From contig JAHHHB010000054.1 in the NCBI GenBank assembly GCA_019359545.1, positions 1 to 45,835 on the forward strand: a stretch of DNA of 45,835 nt. The letters run 5' to 3'. Below, one piece after another: positions 36,378 to 43,425 of this stretch (position 1 is its first letter; every line of letters begins with the position of its first letter). The translations under genes and the position numbers were made by a program. The DNA comes from Desmonostoc geniculatum HA4340-LM1 (lineage in GTDB: Bacteria; Cyanobacteriota; Cyanobacteriia; Cyanobacteriales; Nostocaceae). The notes beneath the pieces are model-generated. The model was not told the origin of the DNA. It searched no databases and saw only the letters and a list, made by a program, of their open reading frames with translations.

Positions 36378-36623
36378 CTAGTCGTCGTAAACTCGGCATT
36401 CAATCGCGTCTGGATTATCATCACAATACTGTTCAAAAGAATTTTTTGGCTTGCTTTGGCGCTGGTGAGAAGCTTCGGCTTGCAATTCTTCTACTGCATC
36501 CCAAGCAGCAGCACACTCTGGTGAGTTGCTACCGTTGATATCACAGACAGTACGTGCTTGTTCGACTTCTTCTTGGATTTTTTCTTGGATGTCGGCCTTT
36601 GCTGTTTCTTGAATGTTGGTCAT
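36378..36623 (-). CDS. cp12: CP12, Calvin-cycle redox regulator
   Basis: The 81-residue intrinsically disordered protein scaffolds the inhibitory complex of GAPDH and phosphoribulokinase in the dark. Both redox Cys pairs are present: CDINGSNSPEC in the central PRK-binding region and YCDDNPDAIEC near the C-terminus. It also has the AWDAVEELQAEASH core motif and the canonical ending ECRVYDD. The protein is slightly longer at the N-terminus than plant mature CP12, as usual in cyanobacteria. It lies divergently from the FIST gene across 248 bases. Thioredoxin control is known for the family; no regulatory site could be identified in the DNA. Confidence 0.96.
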   Translation of the reverse strand: MTNIQETAKADIQEKIQEEVEQARTVCDINGSNSPECAAAWDAVEELQAEASHQRQSKPKNSFEQYCDDNPDAIECRVYDD

Positions 36624-36871
36624 TGTTTGAGTCTCGTTGTGTGTTGTTAGTACTAGTATAGAAAAAATTCAAAAATGGTAGTTTTTGGTTTGATTACTAA
36701 CCATTTTAACCAGTTGGCTGATAATTAAGTTAGTGTTGTAGTCTATTGATTTCTAACCAATACAGTAAACTGTCACATGTATAATCCATTCATCTTTATT
36801 TTTTAAGATTTTACGGAATCAGTACTACAGATAGACAATCATACAATATATTTAGATGCATGTATTAGGGA

Positions 36872-38233
36872 ATGACAACCCCAGCTTCCTGGGATGATGA
36901 ATACAAACAACTGGGGTCAACTCTTGTAGGATGCAATTCTTCCCAAAATGAAAAATCAAAAACTACTAGCCTAAAAAGCAGAAGAAGCCCAAAACTCATG
37001 GCAGACCAAATGCAGTGGGCAAACGCCCTATCAACCCATCATTCATTGGAAGCAGCAGTTACAGATGTGGTACAACGAGCTGTCTCGTCGTTAACAGCAC
37101 CTGCGGATTTAGGGCTGGTCTTCATTTCGTCTGCTTTTACGAGTGAATATTCTCGACTATTACCTTTGTTGGCTGAAAAACTTTCTGTGCGCGTGCTAAT
37201 TGGCTGTAGTGGTGGAGGTGTAATTGGCACAACAGTTAACGGAGAAACCCAAGAACTGGAAGCTGAACCAGCTATCAGTCTGACTTTAGCGCATCTTCCA
37301 GGGGTGGAGATTCAGGTATTTCATGTTGTTGCTGAAGAATTACCTGACTTGGACAGTTCACCTGATGCTTGGCTTGATTTGGTTGGTGTACCACCCTTCC
37401 CCACACCCCAGTTCATTTTGCTGTCTAGTTCCTTTGCCTCTGGAATCAACGATTTGTTGCAGGGGCTGGATTTTGCTTATCCAGGATCGGTAATAGTGGG
37501 GGGACAGGCTAGTGGTGGCGGTATGGGTGGTCGTGTTGCTCTATTTTGTAAGGATGACTACGGCGATTTGGGTCAAAGCTTGTATCGTGAGGGGACTATT
37601 GGCATAGCTTTGACTGGCAATATTGTTTTGGAAACCATTGTCGCCCAAGGATGCCGACCCATTGGTAAACCGTTGCAAGTCACAAAAGCCGATCGCAATA
37701 TTATTATCGAGTTAGATGAGCAAGTACCTTTAGTAGTATTGCGAGATTTGATTGCCAGTCTCAGCGAAGAGGAACGGACTTTAGCACAACACTCTTTGTT
37801 TGTGGGTGTGGCAATGGATGAATTTAAGCTAGCTTTACAACAGGGAGACTTTTTAATTCGCGGTATTCTAGGTGTAGATCCTACAGCAGGAGCGATCGCA
37901 ATTGGCGATCGCGTTCGTCCTGGTCAAAGGCTGCAATTCCACCTCCGCGATGCCGAAGCCTCCGCCGAAGATTTAGAATTACTCCTCCAAAGTTATCAAG
38001 ACCAACGAAACTCCGAACCCTCTGCCGTAGCTGCTTTGATGTTTGCCTGTCTGGGAAGAGGTGAAGGACTGTATGGTAAACCAAATTTTGATTCCGAACT
38101 ATTTAGGCGCTACCTCAGTGACATTCCTGTAGGCGGCTTTTTCTGTGGCGGTGAAATCGGCCCTGTTGGTGGCAGAACCTTCTTACACGCCTATACTTCA
38201 GCATTTGGAATTTGTCGGCAAAATCAGTTGTGA
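36872..38233 (+). CDS. FIST-domain signal transduction protein
   Basis: The protein has up to 453 residues with a FIST_N domain (about 65-250; LGLVFISSAF, VLIGCSGGGVIGTTVNGETQE, FILLSSSFASGINDLLQGLDFAYPGSVIVGGQASGGG) and FIST_C (about 270-430; IIELDEQVPLVVLRDL, FLIRGILGVDPTAGAIAIGDRVRPGQRLQFHLRDAEASAEDLELLL, ending PVGGFFCGGEIGPVGGRTFLHAYTSAFGI). FIST domains are thought to be sensory, possibly binding amino acids. The first 42 residues are polar and not part of the family. An ATG at 36998 (MADQMQWANALSTHHSLEAAV) may be the true start. It has no fused output domain, so it may act with a separate kinase or cyclase. Confidence 0.88.
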   Translation: MTTPASWDDEYKQLGSTLVGCNSSQNEKSKTTSLKSRRSPKLMADQMQWANALSTHHSLEAAVTDVVQRAVSSLTAPADLGLVFISSAFTSEYSRLLPLLAEKLSVRVLIGCSGGGVIGTTVNGETQELEAEPAISLTLAHLPGVEIQVFHVVAEELPDLDSSPDAWLDLVGVPPFPTPQFILLSSSFASGINDLLQGLDFAYPGSVIVGGQASGGGMGGRVALFCKDDYGDLGQSLYREGTIGIALTGNIVLETIVAQGCRPIGKPLQVTKADRNIIIELDEQVPLVVLRDLIASLSEEERTLAQHSLFVGVAMDEFKLALQQGDFLIRGILGVDPTAGAIAIGDRVRPGQRLQFHLRDAEASAEDLELLLQSYQDQRNSEPSAVAALMFACLGRGEGLYGKPNFDSELFRRYLSDIPVGGFFCGGEIGPVGGRTFLHAYTSAFGICRQNQL

Positions 38234-38260
38234 GTGGGGAGTGGGGAGTGGGGAGTGGGG
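38232..38260. repeat. GAGTGGG heptamer tandem repeat
   Basis: Four near-perfect copies of GAGTGGG directly follow the FIST stop codon. It is STRR-type, with further repeats of AATCTAAA type downstream to about 38310. Confidence 0.8.
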
Positions 38261-38315
38261 ACGCGGGGAAAACCAATTCCCAATCCCCAATCTAAAATCT
38301 AAAATCCAAAATTGC

Positions 38316-39437
38316 TTAACCCAGCAACAGTGTACTGTTATTATCAATCAAGGTCAGAGTTCCGCCAGTGGTGATGCCTGGGTTGGGCTGAGATGCAGCA
38401 TATGTTTGAATGTAGTGCCGCACTTCTAGCGGAAAATGGGGGTAGTCTAACACGGCATCGCCATCGGCAATAGTTGCCCAGAAGTCACGCAAACCAGGAG
38501 CTAATTCTTTTGCTTGTGATAATGGTAAGTTTAAGGGAGAGTTAGTTAGTAGTTTGATTAAAAATGGGAAAGAGCGATCGCCCATCCATTGCCGTGATGA
38601 CTGCTGCAAGTCGGGAAACTCAGGCACTGACTCTACCCTATGGGATAAAATTTGCAACCATTCCCCACCTTGGTTATCTCGATGAAACTCCAGCACCCGA
38701 TAAGGGTGAGGATAACTAACTAAAGAACCAGTGGTAATATCATATACTCCGTCTGAGTAGGCAACATCCTGAACATGCAAATGCCCGGTAAACACTAGTT
38801 TTACTCTGTAGCGCTTGAGCAATTGCAACAATTCTGCTGAATTTGCCAACATATAGCGATTTGCCAGTGGATGACGCGATTGATTGGGCAAATGCTCAAC
38901 CACATTATGATGCACCATCACCAAAACTAATTCATCAGCAGACGCCGCCAGCACTTCTTCTAACCAGCGTAGCTGTTTGGTATCCAAACATCCCACCTGC
39001 TCACCTTGGTCATTAAAGAAGTTAGAATTCAGTCCAATGAGTTTCACTCCAGGTAGCAACTGACGAATGTAGTAAATCTGTTGTGGATCTTCATAGCCAC
39101 ACTTCGTGTAATAGTAGGGAAAATCCGCAAAAGCAATTGATTGCTGGTCAGCCAACACTACAGGAACGTCGTGATTGCCAGGAACAACATAGACGGGAAA
39201 AGGTAGCTTGGCTAAGCGCTGTTGTAACCAAGCGTGATTTTCAGGTTCGCCGTGTTGGGTTAAATCTCCTGGCAATAACAGGAAATCTAAATCGAGTTGT
39301 GTTAAATGTTCTAGTACACTTTCAAAAGCCGAGATACTGACTTCCACGAGATGAAACCGACTAGGATGATTCCAGATTGTGTGGGGAAGTGCTAGGTGTA
39401 AGTCACTGACTACCGCAAAGCGAAAATTGAGAGTCAT
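38316..39437 (-). CDS. calcineurin-like metallophosphoesterase
   Basis: The 373-residue protein has the complete dinuclear metal-binding motif set: FAVVSDLHLALPH (DxH), LLLPGDLTQHG (GD), YVVPGNHDVPV (GNHD), LVMVHHNVVEHLP (H) and LVFTGHLHVQD (GHxH). This matches class III/CpdA-like phosphodiesterases. About 100 residues past the catalytic domain extend into a helical C-terminal region typical of cyanobacterial homologues. No signal peptide is seen, so it is cytoplasmic. The substrate (cyclic nucleotide, nucleotide sugar or other phosphodiester) cannot be read from the sequence. Confidence 0.9.
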   Translation of the reverse strand: MTLNFRFAVVSDLHLALPHTIWNHPSRFHLVEVSISAFESVLEHLTQLDLDFLLLPGDLTQHGEPENHAWLQQRLAKLPFPVYVVPGNHDVPVVLADQQSIAFADFPYYYTKCGYEDPQQIYYIRQLLPGVKLIGLNSNFFNDQGEQVGCLDTKQLRWLEEVLAASADELVLVMVHHNVVEHLPNQSRHPLANRYMLANSAELLQLLKRYRVKLVFTGHLHVQDVAYSDGVYDITTGSLVSYPHPYRVLEFHRDNQGGEWLQILSHRVESVPEFPDLQQSSRQWMGDRSFPFLIKLLTNSPLNLPLSQAKELAPGLRDFWATIADGDAVLDYPHFPLEVRHYIQTYAASQPNPGITTGGTLTLIDNNSTLLLG

Positions 39438-39676
39438 CGATTTAGGAAAATGTTAAAAGTAGGAGCTAAAACAAGTCTTTTCCAAAAAGTATAACCCTTA
39501 CTTTATATTCCTGCTCAGGAGTGCGATCGCTTAACATTTGTATACATTCAGCATCAATTACACGCTATAGTAACAATTGACTTCAAGACTTATGAGATGC
39601 ATTAAATCTGCAAAAATCAAAAAAATTTGATTACTAAAAATTACGAATTACGAATTACAAATCAGGAGAATAAACT

Positions 39677-40324
39677 TTGGCAGCAGTCCGAGTCCGCCAA
39701 CATGTTAATCCACTTGCCCAAAAGTATCAAACACCAGTAAGTCCTCTTGACTGGGAGAAAGTTTATGCAAAGCCAAATCAATCACTACATCTAGATATTG
39801 GCTGCGCTAAGGGACAGTTTTTGTTGAATATGGCCAAGATAGAACCAAACTGGAATTTTCTCGGCTTGGAAATTCGGGAACCGCTGGTGGTGGAGGCGAA
39901 TAAGTTGCGTTCTAAGTTAGGTTTAACAAACCTGCACTACTTATTTTGTAATGTGAATAATTCCTTGGAATCGCTTTTATCTTCCCTGCTTCCAGGAAGT
40001 TTACAACGGGTGACAATTCAATTTCCCGATCCTTGGTTTAAAACCCGCCATGCTAAACGTCGTGTAGTCCAACCAGAACTGGTGGCAGAATTAGCTAATT
40101 ATCTTGCGGTTGGGGGAGTTGTATTTCTGCAATCAGATATGGAATTCGTCGCCGTGGAAATGCGCGATCGCTTTGCTGCCCATCCAGCTTATGAGAAAAT
40201 TGGTACAGGAGAATGGTTGCCTGAAAATCCCCTACCAGTCCCCACAGAACGGGAAATATATACTCAAAATAAGGGTGAACCTGTTTACCGAGCTTTGTTT
40301 GAAAAGATCAGAAATTCAGATTAA
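39677..40324 (+). CDS. trmB: tRNA (guanine-N7-)-methyltransferase TrmB
   Basis: The 215-residue protein makes m7G46 in tRNA. It shows LHLDIGCAKGQFLLNMA (SAM motif I), WNFLGLEIREPLV, the diagnostic VTIQFPDPWFKTRHAKRRVVQPELV and FLQSDMEFVA, ending with the conserved TEREIYTQNKGEPVYRALFEK. The start is TTG at 39677, because AGGAG lies 9 bases upstream and no in-frame ATG occurs before the SAM motif. It is monocistronic. The downstream 660 bases are filled with repeats before the RiPP cluster begins. Confidence 0.95.
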   Translation: MAAVRVRQHVNPLAQKYQTPVSPLDWEKVYAKPNQSLHLDIGCAKGQFLLNMAKIEPNWNFLGLEIREPLVVEANKLRSKLGLTNLHYLFCNVNNSLESLLSSLLPGSLQRVTIQFPDPWFKTRHAKRRVVQPELVAELANYLAVGGVVFLQSDMEFVAVEMRDRFAAHPAYEKIGTGEWLPENPLPVPTEREIYTQNKGEPVYRALFEKIRNSD

Positions 40325-40352
40325 TACACTGTGGTACAAGCTACTTTAGCAG

Positions 40353-40467
40353 AGCTAGTACAGCACGGCGGAAATAAACCAACCATTCTAAATCTCCGAA
40401 AAACCTATGCTGTCTTCGTTTTGACTTTTGACTTTTGACTTTTGACTTCCGCCGTGCGGTACTAGCT
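40353..40467. mobile_element. 115-base MITE with 21-bp terminal repeats and internal TTTTGAC array
   Basis: Left end AGCTAGTACAGCACGGCGGAA plus one right-end copy at 40447-40467 are inverted with one mismatch. The interior includes four exact copies of the heptamer TTTTGAC at 40419-40446. Confidence 0.8.
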
Positions 40468-40524
40468 GTGCCAACCTATAAATCGCTGTACCTCATATAA
40501 TTGGGAACTGCTATAGTACTTATA

Positions 40525-40651
40525 GACTTATACCATTTCTGTTTGAAGATGCGCCTTATAAGACTGATGCAAAACTACACACTGTAGCGGCAATTCATGA
40601 ATTGCCGCTACGCGAATAGAGCGCAGCCTCATATAGAATTGGTATTAAGTC
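40525..40651. mobile_element. probable MITE with perfect internal palindrome
   Basis: GACTTATACCATTTCT and its approximate inverted copy AGAATTGGTATTAAGTC bound a 127-base segment. Inside lies a perfect 28-base palindrome at 40584-40611 (GTAGCGGCAATTCA and its complement). The termini are imperfect, so boundaries are approximate. Confidence 0.55.
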
Positions 40652-40992
40652 TTACTTGTTATCTTGTAATTAGACATTGCCCAAAGATTGGGGAAACTTT
40701 TGGGACTTAAATGTTTTATTAAGGGTCAAAAAATTAATAAAATATCTTCTAAGAACTGCCGTCAAAGTTTTTGAATAGATTAATTTATAGATATCTAAGC
40801 TAGAGAATGAAATACTTGTGATTAAAAACTGTGGATTTATTATTTGGTGACATAAAAGTTTTATTTCTGTCTAGTCGAAAATTTATAAAACATAGTTAAA
40901 TCATTTGACTGATGCCTAGAATATAGACAGATTGGTGAATTACATTACTTTGTAATTAAGCCTATATCTTATATATTCTGAGGAAAAGTACA

Positions 40993-41238
40993 ATGGAAAG
41001 CAAAAATTCAAATATTCGATTGGAAATTAACAATCTAATTGATGACGCTGTTAATAATGCAGTAGCACGACGGAACTTAGGTGAGGATTCAGAAGATGCT
41101 TTGCTAAGTCTGTCTGATGAAGAAACGGCAAACGTTGCAGGTGGTCTTGCAAGTGTTTCTCTTGTGAGAGTACCGATTATTTGTGGATTGATTGCACTAC
41201 CACAGCTACCGCAGATCGAGAAAACATCGTTTTATTAA
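40993..41238 (+). CDS. RiPP precursor peptide 1 (Gly-Gly leader)
   Basis: The 81-residue peptide has a helical, acidic leader (LEINNLIDDAVNNAVARRN, then LSLSDEETANVAGG) ending in a Gly-Gly cleavage site at residues 50-51. The predicted core is about 30 residues (LASVSLVRVPIICGLIALPQLPQIEKTSFY), hydrophobic, with Ser at core positions 3, 5 and 28, Thr at 27 and one Cys at 13. This allows dehydration and at most one thioether ring. The leader is homologous to that of the peptide at 41842, while the cores are unrelated. GAGG precedes the ATG. A 10-bp hairpin lies 47 bases past the stop codon and could limit read-through into downstream genes. Confidence 0.85.
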   Translation: MESKNSNIRLEINNLIDDAVNNAVARRNLGEDSEDALLSLSDEETANVAGGLASVSLVRVPIICGLIALPQLPQIEKTSFY

Positions 41239-41285
41239 ATTAGCAATCAATATTAAACTCTTGCACATTTAATTTGCTGATTTAG

Positions 41286-41334
41286 GTTGATGGAGAAGAG
41301 TTTGACGAGAAACTAGCTGTAAATCTCCATCAGC
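41286..41334 (+). promoter_or_regulatory. hairpin after precursor 1, possible attenuator
   Basis: GTTGATGGAG (41286-41295) pairs with CTCCATCAGC (41325-41334) including one G-U pair. The loop is about 29 bases. The downstream sequence is A-rich without a T-run, so partial termination or transcript stabilisation is more likely than full termination. Such hairpins often follow precursor genes in peptide operons. Confidence 0.45.
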
Positions 41335-41365
41335 TTAAAAATAAAATTCACTATAGGTTTAATTT

Positions 41366-41803
41366 ATGAAAGACATCGCTACAGAAAAGACTACACTCTG
41401 TCCTAGTGCCAGACCAGAATGGCAGGACAGCGTTGTTTTCGGCGTCATCGGTGGCACAGTCACAGAACCCCGCGTAGCTTATCTCAAGCAGCCACAACCC
41501 GTCACAGATGAACTGATAGCAAAAGCTAGTCCAGTGACACCCACTGAGATTTTTCGGACGGCGGCACCCTGTGCAACTAAGAGTTGTCAACATTTTGATG
41601 GCAAAGATTGTCGTCTGGCAATGCGAGTTGTAGAAAACTTGCCAAAGGTAGTAGAGGAACTGCCGCCTTGTTCCATACGCCGAGACTGTCGATGGTGGCA
41701 GCAGGAAGGCAAGGCAGCTTGTATGCGTTGTCCCCAAGTGATTACAGATAATTACAATCACTCTGAATTGTTAGTAAAAGTAGCAACACCAACTGTTAGT
41801 TAA
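41366..41803 (+). CDS. eight-cysteine protein within the RiPP cluster
   Basis: The 145-residue protein is of unknown function. After a linker-like N-terminal 60 residues, seven Cys occur at 69, 74, 82, 102, 108, 119 and 122, with an eighth at 12. The spacing C-x4-C-x7-C-x19-C-x5-C-x10-C-x2-C and the adjacent His76 look like a metal or Fe-S site. The order of motifs is PCATKSCQHFDGKDCRL, then PPCSIRRDCRWW and ACMRCPQVI. There is no signal peptide. It sits between two precursor genes in the same direction, so it is probably part of the peptide pathway. A maturation, redox or immunity role is possible but not shown. The Shine-Dalgarno sequence is weak. Confidence 0.75.
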   Translation: MKDIATEKTTLCPSARPEWQDSVVFGVIGGTVTEPRVAYLKQPQPVTDELIAKASPVTPTEIFRTAAPCATKSCQHFDGKDCRLAMRVVENLPKVVEELPPCSIRRDCRWWQQEGKAACMRCPQVITDNYNHSELLVKVATPTVS

Positions 41804-41841
41804 ACAAAACCAGAAAGTTTATTTAAGTTAAGGAGAAAATC

Positions 41842-42066
41842 ATGTCAATGAATATTCATCAGAAACATCTCACAAATCAAATTGAAATTAGCAACTTGAT
41901 TGAAGAAGCAGTTGTGAATGCATCTGCCAGACGAAACCAAGTTTTAGATACACAAGAGGTACTGTCAGAATTATCTGAAGACGAACAGAAAAACATTACT
42001 GGTGGTGGAGTAGCAAGAGATGTGATAGATACAATAATTCGCATTGGTGGCTATCTACTGGGTTAG
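41842..42066 (+). CDS. RiPP precursor peptide 2 (Gly-Gly leader)
   Basis: The 74-residue peptide starts at ATG 41842 with AAGGAG upstream. Its leader (IEISNLIEEAVVNASARRNQ, then LSELSEDEQKNITGG) aligns with that of precursor 1. After Gly-Gly the core is only about 19 residues (GVARDVIDTIIRIGGYLLG), amphipathic, with one Thr and no Ser or Cys. It therefore cannot form lanthionine and could at most carry one dehydrobutyrine. It may be a partner peptide of a two-component bacteriocin or substrate of another enzyme. It lies 38 bases after the Cys-rich gene. Confidence 0.85.
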   Translation: MSMNIHQKHLTNQIEISNLIEEAVVNASARRNQVLDTQEVLSELSEDEQKNITGGGVARDVIDTIIRIGGYLLG

Positions 42067-42242
42067 TACTGCTGCACGTAATTAGTAAGTTCTATACCGC
42101 AGACATTTGATTAATTTGTAATGGGTGTTTTACTGACATTGTGCAGTACTAGTTTTCAGAATACTTGCGGAAACAGCTTGTGGTAGCAACTCAACTACCA
42201 CGGCTTTCTCTAGATCAAAATTGGGTGATACATTTAAAGCTT

Positions 42243-43403
42243 ATGACATTTATCTTAAACTCTCATAACGTTGTTGATTATTTAGTTGAGCAAGGCTTAT
42301 GTCAGCAGTCTGATAAACCACTGATTCCAGTGGAACCAATTGCAGCTAAAAACTTTAATTTATTACTAACTTTACCAGGCGATCGCAAACTTCTAATCAA
42401 GCAAGAACGACATAATCAACAAGGCCAAGCAACTGGTGAATTTTTCGGTGAGTGGCGAATTCAAGAATTCTTCCAACGATTTGAAAATTTAGCACACCAT
42501 CGCCCATTTTTGTCAGAAGTATTGCATTTTGATGCGGAAAATTCCATTATTATTTTCACATACCTAGATGACTATCAAGATTTAATAGATTTCTACACCA
42601 AAGAAAATAGTTTTTCTCCAGAAATTGCTACGGCGATCGGCAAGTTTATAGGAGCTATTCATCGTGATACTTTCAACAATAAAGAGTATAATAATTTCTT
42701 TTCTGCAAACGCAAATAATCTTATAGGTAATCAAATATCGTATTTGATTGAGAAATTAGAAAGGATAGAGCCAGAGGTTTTTGGTTTAGTGCCTAATGAT
42801 GGTTTAAAATTCTTTGCACTATATCAAAGGTATGATAGTTTAGGAAAGGCGATCGCCGAATTAGGTAATGCTGTAATTCCCTGTTGTCTAACCCACAATG
42901 ACCTCAAGCTAAATAATATTCTCCTGCACAAAAATTGGCAAAATTCAAGCGACAATATTATACGGCTAATTGATTGGGAACGTTCTAATTGGGGAGATCC
43001 AGCTTTTGATTTGGGCATACTCATCAGTAGCTATGTGCAAATCTGGTTACATAGCTTAGTTATTAGTAATTCTTTAAGTATTGAAGAATCTTTGCGCTTA
43101 GCAATAACGCCTTTAGAAAAACTTCAGCCTTCAATTGGTCGATTAACCCAAACTTACTTAAACACTTTTCCCGAAATTATAGAACACCGCCCAGATTTTT
43201 TGCTGCGGGTAGTGCAATTTGTAGGTTTTGCCTTAATTCAACACATTCAAGCTGTAATTCAGTATCAAAAGTCTTTTGGAAACACAGAAATTGCCATGCT
43301 TCAGGTTGCGAAAACATTATTATGCCGTCCTGAAGAATCAATACCAACAATTTTTGGTAGTGCAGCTGTTGAATTAACTCGCCTTCATGCTTCTGTTGCT
43401 TAA
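42243..43403 (+). CDS. kinase-fold phosphotransferase (APH-like), putative RiPP Ser/Thr kinase
   Basis: The protein has 386 residues from ATG 42243; the frame is open to a TTG at 42165. It has the aminoglycoside-phosphotransferase/choline-kinase fold. The N-lobe contains the ATP-binding Lys (DRKLLIKQERHN). The catalytic loop is LTHNDLKLNNILL (H-N-D-x4-N), and the Mg-binding DFG equivalent is LIDWERSNWGDPAFDLG. Immediately downstream (22 bases) is a HopA1-family gene. APH-like kinase plus HopA1 is the split dehydratase of class V lanthipeptides (LxmK/LxmY) and thioamitides (TvaC/TvaD). It probably phosphorylates Ser/Thr of a precursor core. An antibiotic-resistance role is much less likely in this context. 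Confidence 0.85.
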   Translation: MTFILNSHNVVDYLVEQGLCQQSDKPLIPVEPIAAKNFNLLLTLPGDRKLLIKQERHNQQGQATGEFFGEWRIQEFFQRFENLAHHRPFLSEVLHFDAENSIIIFTYLDDYQDLIDFYTKENSFSPEIATAIGKFIGAIHRDTFNNKEYNNFFSANANNLIGNQISYLIEKLERIEPEVFGLVPNDGLKFFALYQRYDSLGKAIAELGNAVIPCCLTHNDLKLNNILLHKNWQNSSDNIIRLIDWERSNWGDPAFDLGILISSYVQIWLHSLVISNSLSIEESLRLAITPLEKLQPSIGRLTQTYLNTFPEIIEHRPDFLLRVVQFVGFALIQHIQAVIQYQKSFGNTEIAMLQVAKTLLCRPEESIPTIFGSAAVELTRLHASVA

Positions 43404-43425
43404 TATATTTTGTCACCACTAAACT

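Larger units (their letters stand above)
40325..40992. other. repeat-filled boundary upstream of the RiPP cluster
   Basis: This 668-base gap holds a MITE (40353-40467), a likely second MITE (40525-40651) and then about 340 bases of AT-rich sequence that should include the promoter of the peptide cluster. GAGG at about 40980 serves as the ribosome-binding site for the precursor gene. No other gene was found. Confidence 0.65.

Noticed and set aside
40419..40446. Possible CRISPR-like or phase-variable array
   Set aside because: The units are 7 bases with no spacers and lie inside a MITE; it is an ordinary STRR.
41842..42066. Lanthipeptide core in precursor 2
   Set aside because: The core has no Cys or Ser and one Thr, so no lanthionine can form.
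42243..43403. Aminoglycoside-resistance phosphotransferase
   Set aside because: The fold matches, but the neighbouring HopA1 and precursor genes make a peptide-modifying kinase the better reading.
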